From positions 124,001-188,000 of the forward strand of contig NZ_JABRPK010000004.1 in the NCBI RefSeq assembly GCF_013248995.1: 64,000 nt of DNA. The letters run 5' to 3'. Source of the DNA: Frigoribacterium sp. VKM Ac-2836 (GTDB taxonomy: Bacteria; Actinomycetota; Actinomycetes; Actinomycetales; Microbacteriaceae). The notes under the pieces are model-generated. The model was not told the DNA's origin. It made no database searches and saw only the letters and a program-made list of their open reading frames with translations. The position numbers and the translations under genes were made by a program. How positions within the stretch are numbered: position 1 is the first letter of the stretch; each line of letters begins with the position of its first letter. Positions 34,116-42,106 of the stretch are shown here, in pieces.

Positions 34116-34850
34116 TCAGGCGAACGAGCGCGCGGCCTCAAGCGCCCCGGGGAAGAGCAGCCCCGCCCCGCCCAGCAGGCAGGCGAGGGCGACGAGCACG
34201 AACACCCCGACCCAGACCACGCCCGGCACCCGGGTCAGCCCGGCGAGCTGGTCGGCGTCCGATGCCGTAGAGCGAGAGCGACGTCGGCTGCGTTGCAGTT
34301 CGAGCGAGGCGCGCAGCGCCCCGAACCCCAGCACCGAGGTCACGACCAGCCCGAACACGGCCTGCCAGGTCGGCGACGCGAAGAACGTGACGACGACCAC
34401 GAGGGCGGCGCCCAGCAGCACCACCCAGAGTCCGAACCAGTTGCGAATCTGCACGAGCATCAGCGCGAGCAGCAGAAGCAGCGCCCAGAGCAGCCCGGCC
34501 GCGTACCCCGCCGACAGCAACCACGCGGCGCCCAGGGCGGCGATCGCCGGAGCCGTGTAGCCGGCGAGCAGCGTGATGATCATGCCCGGCCCGGTCCGCG
34601 GCCCCTTCGACACCGTCAGTCCCGAGGTGTCCGAGTGCAGTCGGATGCCCGTCAGTCGTCGTCCGGTCAGCACCGCGGCGAGACCGTGCCCGCCCTCGTG
34701 CACGACGGTGACGGCGTGCCGCACCGTGTGCCAGGTGCCCGGCAGCAGCACGAGCAGCAGGCCGGCGGCCACGCTGGCGAGCAGCCACGAGCCGGGCAGG
34801 GGAGCGGCGAGTTGGCTGATGCGGGCCCAGAGGTCGGTGAGTGCGTCCAC
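34116..34850 (-). CDS. M50-like membrane metalloprotease family protein
   Basis: 244 residues with six or so membrane helices. HEGGH (around residues 51-55) in VVHEGGHGLAAVL is an HExxH zinc motif at the end of a membrane helix, as in the M50B-like site-2 protease relatives. The substrate is unknown, and the second ligand motif is not obvious, so catalytic activity is inferred only. Start GTG 34850; divergent from the VanZ-like gene. Confidence 0.75.
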   Translation of the reverse strand: MDALTDLWARISQLAAPLPGSWLLASVAAGLLLVLLPGTWHTVRHAVTVVHEGGHGLAAVLTGRRLTGIRLHSDTSGLTVSKGPRTGPGMIITLLAGYTAPAIAALGAAWLLSAGYAAGLLWALLLLLALMLVQIRNWFGLWVVLLGAALVVVVTFFASPTWQAVFGLVVTSVLGFGALRASLELQRSRRRSRSTASDADQLAGLTRVPGVVWVGVFVLVALACLLGGAGLLFPGALEAARSFA

Positions 34851-34861
34851 GCGACGAGCCT

Positions 34862-34899
34862 AGGAGGCGCGGTGTACGCGGTCGCGCACCGCGCCTCCT
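34862..34899. repeat. Inverted pair of the dispersed repeat between divergent genes
   Basis: AGGAGGCGCGGTG (34862-34874) and its exact complement (34887-34899), spacer of 12. Unlike the other three pairs it lies between the starts of two divergent genes (34850 on minus, 34998 on plus), where no transcript should end. Confidence 0.75.
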
Positions 34900-34997
34900 C
34901 GGCTCTGCCGCGGTCGCCCGCGGGGTGGGTCGTCCTCGAGGTTGATCTTCGGCCGTTCCGGGCGTCCTCCCACCGACCGGTGCCGCACGATGGACGG

Positions 34998-35453
34998 ATG
35001 CGTCGCGCCGTGCTCCTCCTGCTCACCCTCGTCTACCTCGCCGGGGTCGCCTGGATGACCCTGCGCCCCAGCGTCTACGACGCGAACACGGGGGCGCTGC
35101 TCTGGCGGGCGCTCGACGTGTTCGCGCGGCACGACGAGACCGCGTGGATCACCTTCGCCCGGGTCGAGGCGGCCGCCAACGTGGCCATGTTCGTGCCGAT
35201 GGGCATGTTCCCGGCGCTGCTGCTGCCCAAGCGGTTCTGGTGGGTGGGCATCCTGGTGGGCTTCGCCGCGACGGTGGGCATCGAGACCTACCAGGCGACG
35301 TACCTGTCGGCGACCCGCTTCTCCGACCCGCAGGACCTCGTGATGAACACCTTGGGGGCGGCGATCGGCGCGGCCTTCGTCGGACTCGTGCTTCCTCGGC
35401 GGCGGCGGGGGCGGGCCCGATCACGACAGGGCTCGACGTCGCCCGTCTGGTAG
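34998..35453 (+). CDS. VanZ family membrane protein
   Basis: 151 residues with four membrane helices; the VanZ pattern is visible in NVAMFVPMGMFPALLL, GIETYQ and DPQDLVMNTLGAAIGAA. VanZ-like proteins are linked to low-level teicoplanin tolerance in one case, but most are of unknown function. A basic tail ([13 protein letters not shown]) ends it. The stop codon overlaps the -10 box of rpsO. Confidence 0.85.
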   Translation: MRRAVLLLLTLVYLAGVAWMTLRPSVYDANTGALLWRALDVFARHDETAWITFARVEAAANVAMFVPMGMFPALLLPKRFWWVGILVGFAATVGIETYQATYLSATRFSDPQDLVMNTLGAAIGAAFVGLVLPRRRRGRARSRQGSTSPVW

Positions 35454-35456
35454 GCT
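35451..35456 (+). promoter_or_regulatory. -10 box of rpsO
   Basis: TAGGCT, overlapping the VanZ stop codon. Implies a leader of about 85 bases before rpsO ATG 35547; such leaders often carry S15 autoregulatory structures. Confidence 0.45.
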
Positions 35457-35546
35457 CCTCAGGTTGCCGTCTGAACGGCCGCGGAGAAAGAGAGCTCGCA
35501 CATCCGGTGACGAGCACCGCGCAACGAACTGAAAGGGGATCCACCT

Positions 35547-35816
35547 ATGGCACTCGCACCTGACGTCAAGACCCGGATCATCGAAGAATACGCGACCCAC
35601 CCCGGCGACACCGGATCCCCCGAGGTCCAGATCGCCGTGATGACGCAGCGCATCCTCGACCTCACCGAGCACCTCAAAGAGCACAAGCACGACCACCACT
35701 CGCGTCGTGGTCTGCTGCTGCTCGTCGGCCAGCGCCGTCGCCTCCTGGGCTACCTGTCCAGGGTCGACATCGAGCGCTACCGTACGCTCATCGGTCGTCT
35801 CGGCCTGCGCCGCTAG
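35547..35816 (+). CDS. rpsO: Small ribosomal subunit protein uS15
   Basis: 89 residues, the canonical S15 length. It binds 16S rRNA early in 30S assembly. Conserved elements include [30 protein letters not shown] and [19 protein letters not shown]-type ribosome binding site (aaagggga) precedes ATG. It has its own terminator, so pnp downstream is transcribed separately across an inserted reverse gene. Confidence 0.97.
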   Translation: MALAPDVKTRIIEEYATHPGDTGSPEVQIAVMTQRILDLTEHLKEHKHDHHSRRGLLLLVGQRRRLLGYLSRVDIERYRTLIGRLGLRR

Positions 35817-35841
35817 TCTTCGCGCTCCGAACGTCTCGACG

Positions 35842-35871
35842 ACGGCCTCCTCTGTTCGCAGAGGGGGCCGT
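35842..35871 (+). terminator. rpsO terminator with UUCG tetraloop
   Basis: 13-base arms (35842-35854 and 35859-35871, one T-G wobble) closing a TTCG loop, followed by TCTCTCGT. A textbook intrinsic terminator 25 bases after the rpsO stop. Confidence 0.85.
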
Positions 35872-35933
35872 TCTCTCGTCCCCGGCGACACGGTCCGCCC
35901 GTCGCCCGTCGCCCGTGGCCCGACGGCCGGGAC

Positions 35934-37202
35934 TCAGTACCAGTTGTTCGCGACCGAGTGCGCCCAGGCGGCGCACATCGTGCCGTAGCGGCCCTGGATG
36001 TAGCCGATGCCCCAGTTCACCTGGGTGCGGTAGTTCGTCTGCCAGTCGAGCCCGCTCGAGACCATCTTGTTGCCGGGCAGGGCCTGAGGGATGCCGTAGG
36101 CCCCTCCCGAAGGGTTGGTCGCGTTGGTGCGCCAGCCCGACTCCTTGTTCCAGAGCTGGACGAGGCAGGTGTACTCGGCGCCGCTGCCGACCTTCGTCGC
36201 GGCATAGGCCTTGGCGCCGGCCGGGTCGTTGACGGCACCGACCGGGGGAGTCGTGCCCCCGCCGCCCGCGCCGCCTGAGCCTCCGCTGCCCGAGCCTCCG
36301 CTGCCCGAGCCTCCGCCGCCGGCCACGGGCGCCGTGCCCCCAGACGATCCGCCGCCCCCGGACGGGCCAGAGGGTGTCTTCGCGCTGGTCGCGGCCTGCG
36401 CCTTCGCCGCCGCCTGCTGGGCCGCGTAGGCCTGCTGTGCGGCCACGCCGGCTCGGTACTGCTGTTCGAGATCGGCAGTCGAGTCCTTGAGCGCGGCGAG
36501 TTGGGCGTAGAGGTCGGTCGAGCGCTGCGTGGCAGTCGTGACCTCGGCGTCGGCGCTCGCCTGGGCGGAGGCCGCCTCGTCGGCCGTGGCCTGGGCATCG
36601 CGGGCGAGGGAGTCACGGCGGTCGGCGGCGGTCGTCGCCTGTTCACTGAGTGACGACACCGTGTTGCTCGCCGTCGTGGCGTCGGCCAGCACCGTCTGCC
36701 ATCGATCGCCGAGCTGCGTCAGCGAGCCCAGCTGGTAGAGCGCGGCCCCGGGGTCGGGCGACGTGAAGAGGTCGGTGCCCATCGTCCGTGTGCCACCGGT
36801 TCGGAACAGGGTTCCGGCCAACTGGCCGGCCTCCTGCTTCGCGGTCTCGGCGCCGGCCCTGGCACGCTCCGCATCGGCGGCGAGTTCGTCCGCCCGCTGC
36901 GAGGCGGCCGCCAGGTCGGCTTGCGCCGCCGCGTTCGCCTGGTCTGCGAGCACGGCCTCGTCACTGCGGTCGGACGCGGTCTTCTCGAGGCTGTCGAGTG
37001 ACGCCTCGATCAGGTCGACCTGCGCCTGGGTCGCCGCGGCGTTGCCCTTCGCGGCCTCGACCTGTGCCCAGGTCGGGTACCCCGCGGCGGTTGCGGCGGA
37101 CGGCGCCACGAGCGCCGTCAGGACGAGAGCCAAGGAGGCGCCGGTCGCCACCGCGAGACGACTCGCGCGACGATCCCGGCCGGACCTGTCGTGAGCACGC
37201 AT
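35934..37202 (-). CDS. Secreted coiled-coil protein with C-terminal transglycosylase-like domain
   Basis: 422 residues. A signal peptide (basic RRASRLAVATG, hydrophobic ASLALVLTALVA, cut near ATAA-GY around residue 39), a long Ala/Gln/Asp-rich coiled coil (about 45-250), a Gly/Ser linker with repeated GGSGS units (about 275-310), and a C-terminal ~90-residue domain with NKESGWRTNATNPSGGAYGIPQ, whose Glu fits the catalytic acid of lytic-transglycosylase-like folds. It probably acts on peptidoglycan outside the cell. Start ATG 37202. Divergent from pnp. Confidence 0.8.
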   Translation of the reverse strand: MRAHDRSGRDRRASRLAVATGASLALVLTALVAPSAATAAGYPTWAQVEAAKGNAAATQAQVDLIEASLDSLEKTASDRSDEAVLADQANAAAQADLAAASQRADELAADAERARAGAETAKQEAGQLAGTLFRTGGTRTMGTDLFTSPDPGAALYQLGSLTQLGDRWQTVLADATTASNTVSSLSEQATTAADRRDSLARDAQATADEAASAQASADAEVTTATQRSTDLYAQLAALKDSTADLEQQYRAGVAAQQAYAAQQAAAKAQAATSAKTPSGPSGGGGSSGGTAPVAGGGGSGSGGSGSGGSGGAGGGGTTPPVGAVNDPAGAKAYAATKVGSGAEYTCLVQLWNKESGWRTNATNPSGGAYGIPQALPGNKMVSSGLDWQTNYRTQVNWGIGYIQGRYGTMCAAWAHSVANNWY

Positions 37203-37540
37203 GGAGACGACCCTAACGCCGTCCTCCCGGCACCGCGCCTCCCCGTCCGGGCGACACCCGCTCTCCGCACCCGGCCGGAAGGGTGCGAGTGCTAGAGTCG
37301 CGCTCGGAGCAGGCCGGTACGGCTGCTGGTCACCGGTGGTGACAGGCGGAATGCCCCGACCGACGCCGAGCGTCCCGGTCGGGTGCGGGGTCCGACCGTT
37401 TCTACTGTTGGCCAGACGTGCCACCGCCTCCGTCGCGTTGTCGCACGTGCATGTCGCCATGCCGTCCACGCCGCCCGCTCCCGGTACACATCGATGCCCA
37501 CACGGGGCCTCGATGCAAAACAAAGAGGAGTAGCCCCCAC
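37203..37540. other. 338-bp divergent region and long pnp leader
   Basis: No gene. It holds a TAGAGT -10 box (37293-37298), a second possible one TACTGT (37403-37408) and a small hairpin GTCACC-GGT-GGTGAC near 37328-37342. The leader from the first box is about 235 bases; a purine-rich aaagaggag ribosome binding site (37522-37530) closes it. A diverged repeat copy CACCGCGCCTCC lies at 37231-37242. Confidence 0.5.
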
Positions 37541-39814
37541 ATGGAGGGTCCAGAGATCAAGTTCGGCGAAGCCGTCCTCGACAACGGCAAGTTCGGCAAG
37601 CGCACCATCCGATTCGAGACCGGTCGTCTCGCCCAGCAGGCTCAGGGAGCCGTCGCTGCCTACCTCGACGAAGACACCATGCTTCTGTCGGCCACGAGCG
37701 CCAGCAAGAAGCCGAAGGACAACTTCGACTTCTTCCCGCTCACCATCGACGTCGAAGAGCGTTCGTACGCCGCGGGCAAGATCCCCGGCTCGTTCTTCCG
37801 TCGCGAGGGTCGCCCCTCGACCGAGGCCATCCTGGTCTGCCGTCTGATCGACCGGCCGCTGCGTCCCTCGTTCGTCGAGGGCCTGCGCAACGAGGTCCAG
37901 GTCGTCATCACGGTGCTCAGCATCGCCCCCGACGAGTTCTACGACGCCCTGGCGATCAACGCCGCCAGTGCCTCCACCCAGATCTCGGGGCTGCCGTTCT
38001 CGGGCCCGATCGCCGGTGTGCGTCTCGCCCTGATCGGTGACCAGTGGGTCGCCTTCCCCAAGGCCAGCCAGCTCGCCGACGCCGTCTTCGACCTGACCGT
38101 CGCGGGCCGTGTCGTCACCGACGCCGCCGGCAACGAGGACGTCGCGATCATGATGGTCGAGGCCGAGGCCACCGAGCACGCCTGGGGTCTCATCCAGGGC
38201 GGCGCCACGAAGCCCGACGAGGCCGTCGTGGCCCAGGGCCTCGAGGCCGCCAAGCCGTTCCTCAAGCAGCTCGTCGACGCCCAGGCCGCCATGGCCGCGC
38301 AGGCCTCGAAAGAGATCGCCGACTACCCGGTCTTCCTGCCTTACACCGACGAGGTGCTCGAGGCCGTCACCGGCGCCGTCGGCACCGAGCTCGCCGAGGT
38401 CTACAAGATCGCCGGCAAGATCGAGCGCCAGGACGCCGACGACGCCCTCAAGTCCCGTGTGAAGGACGCCATCGCCGCCAAGGTCGACGCGGGCGAGCTG
38501 CCCGACACGGCCCTCGGCCAGGTCGGCGCCGCCTACAAGTCGGCGACGAAGAAGGTCGTCCGCGACCGCATCCTCACCGAGCAGATCCGCATGGACGGCC
38601 GTGGCCTCGCCGACATCCGTCCGCTCGACGCCGAGGTGCAGGTCATCCCGCGCGTCCACGGCTCCGCCATCTTCCAGCGTGGCGAGACCCAGATCATGGG
38701 CGTCACCACCTTGAACATGCTCAAGATGGAGCAGCAGATCGACTCGCTGAGCCCGGTCACCAAGAAGCGTTACCTGCACCACTACAACTTCCCGCCCTAC
38801 TCGACCGGTGAGACCGGTCGTGTGGGTTCGCCGAAGCGTCGCGAGATCGGGCACGGCTTCCTCGCCGAGCGCGCCCTCGTGCCGGTGCTGCCCAGCCGTG
38901 ACGAGTTCCCCTACGCCATCCGCCAGGTGTCCGAGGCCCTCGGGTCGAACGGCTCGACGTCGATGGGTTCGGTCTGCGCGTCGACCTTGTCGCTGCTCAA
39001 CGCGGGTGTGCCCCTCAAGGCCCCCGTGGCCGGGATCGCGATGGGTCTCGTCTCCGACACGGTCGACGGTCAGACCCGCTACGCGGCCCTCACCGACATC
39101 CTCGGCGCCGAGGACGCGCTCGGCGACATGGACTTCAAGGTCGCCGGCACGAGCGAGTTCGTCACGGCGATCCAGCTCGACACCAAGCTCGACGGTCTGC
39201 CGACCGCCGTGCTCGACGCCGCACTCAAGCAGGCCAAAGAGGCACGCACCGCCATCCTCGGCGTGCTCAACTCGGCGATCGACGCCCCCGACGAGATGGC
39301 CCCGACCGCGCCCCGCGTGATCTCGGTCCAGATCCCGCAGGACAAGATCGGCGAACTGATCGGCCCCAAGGGCAAGACGATCAACGCCATCCAGGACGAG
39401 ACCGGCGCCGACATCAGCATCGAGGAGGACGGCACCGTCTACATCGGTGCCGTCGACGGGCCGTCGGCCGAGGCCGCTCGCGCTCAGGTGAACGCGATCG
39501 CCAACCCGACCAACCCCGAGATCGGCGAGCAGTTCCTCGGCACGGTCGTCAAGATCGCGTCCTTCGGTGCGTTCGTCTCGCTCCTCCCCGGCAAGGACGG
39601 CCTGCTGCACATCAGCGAGGTCCGCAAGCTCGCCGGTGGCAAGCGGGTCGAGAACGTCGAGGACGTCCTCGGCGTCGGCCAGAAGATCCTCGTCGAGATC
39701 ACCAAGATCGACGACCGTGGCAAGCTCTCGCTCGCTCCGGTCGTGGCCGACGAGGCCGACACCGACTCGAGCGGGGCGACCGAGCAGTCGTCCGACGAGT
39801 CGGTCGACGCGTAG
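37541..39814 (+). CDS. pnp: Polyribonucleotide nucleotidyltransferase (PNPase)
   Basis: 757-residue 3'-5' phosphorolytic exoribonuclease, trimeric, central to mRNA decay. Order of domains: first RNase PH-like core (residues 10-150), helical linker (250-330), second RNase PH core with the catalytic region ([23 protein letters not shown], around 465-490), KH domain ([20 protein letters not shown], around 590-610) and S1 domain ([20 protein letters not shown], from ~665). An acidic tail ends it. Length matches actinobacterial PNPase. Start ATG 37541 follows aaagaggag. Confidence 0.97.
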   Translation: MEGPEIKFGEAVLDNGKFGKRTIRFETGRLAQQAQGAVAAYLDEDTMLLSATSASKKPKDNFDFFPLTIDVEERSYAAGKIPGSFFRREGRPSTEAILVCRLIDRPLRPSFVEGLRNEVQVVITVLSIAPDEFYDALAINAASASTQISGLPFSGPIAGVRLALIGDQWVAFPKASQLADAVFDLTVAGRVVTDAAGNEDVAIMMVEAEATEHAWGLIQGGATKPDEAVVAQGLEAAKPFLKQLVDAQAAMAAQASKEIADYPVFLPYTDEVLEAVTGAVGTELAEVYKIAGKIERQDADDALKSRVKDAIAAKVDAGELPDTALGQVGAAYKSATKKVVRDRILTEQIRMDGRGLADIRPLDAEVQVIPRVHGSAIFQRGETQIMGVTTLNMLKMEQQIDSLSPVTKKRYLHHYNFPPYSTGETGRVGSPKRREIGHGFLAERALVPVLPSRDEFPYAIRQVSEALGSNGSTSMGSVCASTLSLLNAGVPLKAPVAGIAMGLVSDTVDGQTRYAALTDILGAEDALGDMDFKVAGTSEFVTAIQLDTKLDGLPTAVLDAALKQAKEARTAILGVLNSAIDAPDEMAPTAPRVISVQIPQDKIGELIGPKGKTINAIQDETGADISIEEDGTVYIGAVDGPSAEAARAQVNAIANPTNPEIGEQFLGTVVKIASFGAFVSLLPGKDGLLHISEVRKLAGGKRVENVEDVLGVGQKILVEITKIDDRGKLSLAPVVADEADTDSSGATEQSSDESVDA

Positions 39815-39825
39815 TCACCACGCCA

Positions 39826-39865
39826 CGAAGGGCCCGCTCCGACCTCGGTCGGCGCGGGCCCTTCG
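39826..39865 (+). terminator. pnp terminator
   Basis: Perfect 12-base arms CGAAGGGCCCGC (39826-39837) and its complement (39854-39865), 16-base loop, 12 bases after the pnp stop. Confidence 0.75.
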
Positions 39866-39981
39866 CCGTCGGTGCCTTTGCTCGGTCGGCGCGGGCCGAC
39901 GAAGGGGCTCGCCCTCGGATCGGGGTGGCGACACGGCGTAACGATTGGGTGCGCCGGCGCGGGAAACCGGTCGCGTGGTCG

Positions 39982-39987
39982 TATTCT
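39982..39987 (+). promoter_or_regulatory. -10 box upstream of the second aldo/keto reductase gene
   Basis: TATTCT in a locally AT-richer stretch; implies a ~70-base leader that contains a loose inverted repeat (GCGAAC 40000-40005 / GTTCGC 40041-40046). Confidence 0.4.
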
Positions 39988-40063
39988 TGACCGTGGAGAG
40001 CGAACCATACCCCATGCGGTCGCACAGAGGCGCATCGGGGGTTCGCGACGAGAAGGGGACGGC

Positions 40064-41146
40064 GTGACCGAGACGACGGCGGAGCTCGCCCGTTCAGCCA
40101 CGTCCGACTTCGCCGGTGCCGCAGCCGTCGCTGCTGCTGCTGCCCGTGCCGCGGCCGTGGCTGCTGCTGCCGCTGCCCGCGCCTCCGCCGCTCAGCCCAC
40201 CGTGCCCGTCGACCTCGGCATCATCCAGCCTCGGCGGCGTCTCGGCGTCTCCGATCTCAAGGTCTTCCCCCTGGCCCTCGGTGGCAACGTCTTCGGGTGG
40301 ACGGCCGACCAGGCCGAGACGACCTCTGTGCTCGACGCCTATTTCGACCTCGGGGGCAACTTCGTCGACACCGCCGACTCGTACGCAGGCGGCCGCAGCG
40401 AGATCATGATCGGTTCCTGGATGCGTACCCGTCGATCACGCGACGACATGGTCGTGTCCACCAAGGTGGGCAAGAGCGCCGACAACCCCGGCCTGACCCC
40501 GCGGGCGATCGAGCGGGCCGTCGATGCCTCGCTCGAACGCCTCGGCACCGACCGCATCGACCTGCTGTACCTCCACGTGGACGACACCGAGGTGGCGTTC
40601 GAGCGCACCCTCCTGGCGGTGGATCATCTCATCAGGGTCGGGAAGGTCCGCTGGTTCGGGGGGTCCCACCACTCGGGCAATCGCCTCTACGAGGCGCGCA
40701 TCGCGGCGGGCATGCTCGGCATCGCCCCGATGGTGGCACTGCAGAACCAGTACAACCTGCTCGACCGTGTCGAGTACGAGAAGGGCCTGTCGCACGTCGC
40801 CGCACAGCAGCGTCTCGCCGTCATGCCGCGCTTCGCCCTCGCCAGCGGATTCCTCACGGGCAAGTACCGTTCGCGCTCCGACCTCGCGCACAGCCCGAGG
40901 CGTCGGGTGCTGGCGAAGTACCTGTCCAAGAGGGGCCTGAAGGTCGTGCACGAACTCGACCGCATCGCGTCCGTCCACGAGGTATCGAGCGCCGCCATCG
41001 CGCTCGCCTGGCTGCTCGCCAAGCCGAACGTCGTCGCGCCGGTGGCCAGCGCCACGAACGCGAAGCAGGTCTACGAGCTCGCCCAGGCCGCGCGGGTCCA
41101 GCTCACTCGAAACCAGGTACTCGACCTCGATCGCGCTTCGGCCTGA
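40064..41146 (+). CDS. Aldo/keto reductase with Ala-rich N-terminal extension
   Basis: 360 residues. The catalytic core starts near residue 57 (RRRLGVSDLKVFPLALGGNVFGW) with Asp/Tyr in VDTADSYAGGRSE, Lys in STKVG and His in LYLHVDD, the AKR tetrad of the potassium-channel-beta/YajO-like branch. The first ~45 residues are unusual: residues 17-43 are almost all Ala with a few Val and Arg, encoded by runs of GCT/GCC codons. Start GTG 40064 follows agaagggga; a start beyond the Ala run would need a codon I do not see. Substrate unknown. Confidence 0.82.
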   Translation: MTETTAELARSATSDFAGAAAVAAAAARAAAVAAAAAARASAAQPTVPVDLGIIQPRRRLGVSDLKVFPLALGGNVFGWTADQAETTSVLDAYFDLGGNFVDTADSYAGGRSEIMIGSWMRTRRSRDDMVVSTKVGKSADNPGLTPRAIERAVDASLERLGTDRIDLLYLHVDDTEVAFERTLLAVDHLIRVGKVRWFGGSHHSGNRLYEARIAAGMLGIAPMVALQNQYNLLDRVEYEKGLSHVAAQQRLAVMPRFALASGFLTGKYRSRSDLAHSPRRRVLAKYLSKRGLKVVHELDRIASVHEVSSAAIALAWLLAKPNVVAPVASATNAKQVYELAQAARVQLTRNQVLDLDRASA

Positions 41147-41239
41147 TCGCCGGGCGAAGGGGCCGTCCGGTCGCCGGTCGCCCGTAGGGCTCCGCCGAGG
41201 CGGTGGTGACCTCTGCCTCCGATGTGCTCGCTCGGTGAC

Positions 41240-41854
41240 TCAGGCGGCGAGCAGGCGTTCGGCCGTCCTTCGCAGGGAGGCTGCCGAGGCGATCGCGTCG
41301 CCGGCGTACGCGCCCACCTGGGCGCCGTCGAGGGCCAGCACGAGATCGTCGGCGGCATCGCCCGGCAGGGGATGACCCGCCGCCTTGAAGAGGGAGACCA
41401 TCTCGCCCGTCAGCCACTCACGGTGCTCCGAGATGGCGAGGCGCACGGGGTGGGTCGGGTCGCTGAACTCCGACGCCGCGTTCGCGAAGGCCGAGCCTCG
41501 GAACGACACCGACTGCAGGCGACCGACCACGGCGTCGAGGTAGGCGACGAGGGTTGCTCGACCCCCGTCGTGGGCTTCGGCCAAGGCCGCCAGCTCGGAG
41601 GCCTCCAGGTCGTGGCGACCGGCGAGGTACTCGAGCACGAGTGTGTCCTTGGCGCCGAAGTGCTTGTAGAACGTCGCCTTGGTCACCGAGGACTCGGCGA
41701 TCAGGCGATCGACACCCACGACGCGAACGCCTTCGTCGTAGAAGAGGCGATCGGCGGTCGTGAGGACACGGGACCGAGCACCGGGAACGGGTGAGTCGGC
41801 ACGGGGGCGGCCAGGGAGACGCTGGACGGCCGGTTGGGGGGAATCGACCGTCAC
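41240..41854 (-). CDS. TetR family transcriptional regulator
   Basis: 204 residues. N-terminal helix-turn-helix at about residues 28-75 (LTTADRLFYDEGVRVVGVDRLIAESSVTKATFYKHFGAKDTLV, read in pieces), followed by a helical ligand-binding domain. Start GTG 41854. A 30-bp palindrome (41995-42024) lies 140 bases upstream, between it and the divergent M16 gene, and is the probable operator. Ligand and targets unknown. Confidence 0.87.
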   Translation of the reverse strand: MTVDSPQPAVQRLPGRPRADSPVPGARSRVLTTADRLFYDEGVRVVGVDRLIAESSVTKATFYKHFGAKDTLVLEYLAGRHDLEASELAALAEAHDGGRATLVAYLDAVVGRLQSVSFRGSAFANAASEFSDPTHPVRLAISEHREWLTGEMVSLFKAAGHPLPGDAADDLVLALDGAQVGAYAGDAIASAASLRRTAERLLAA

Positions 41855-41994
41855 AGCGTGGCTCCTTGGGACGTCTCGGCTTGAAGCCGCGTGGGGGGAC
41901 GCGCGCTCCGGACCTTCTGGCGACGTCCGATCAGCCGCCGACGACGACCGTCAGGGGGTCGAGTCGACGTCGGTGAGTACAGACTAACATCGAT

Positions 41995-42024
41995 GAGGAC
42001 AAACAGAGTTGTCTGTTTGTCCTC
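41995..42024. promoter_or_regulatory. Palindromic operator candidate for the TetR regulator
   Basis: Perfect 12-base arms GAGGACAAACAG (41995-42006) and its complement (42013-42024) around AGTTGT, unusually AT-rich for this genome. Position in the 250-bp divergent TetR/M16 region and symmetry fit a TetR-type operator. The rest of that region (41855-41994) shows nothing else. Confidence 0.6.
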
Positions 42025-42093
42025 CTGATCGTCCCCCAGTTCGGGTGGCAGTCCCCCTGGAGCGACTCACGGACGACTGCAGGGGAGGTCGCC

Positions 42094-42099
42094 TAGGCT
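42094..42099 (+). promoter_or_regulatory. Leaderless-type -10 box of the M16 peptidase gene
   Basis: TAGGCT, 7 bases before ATG 42107 (4 before GTG 42104), which favours the ATG as start. Confidence 0.5.
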
Positions 42100-42106
42100 C
42101 GACGTG

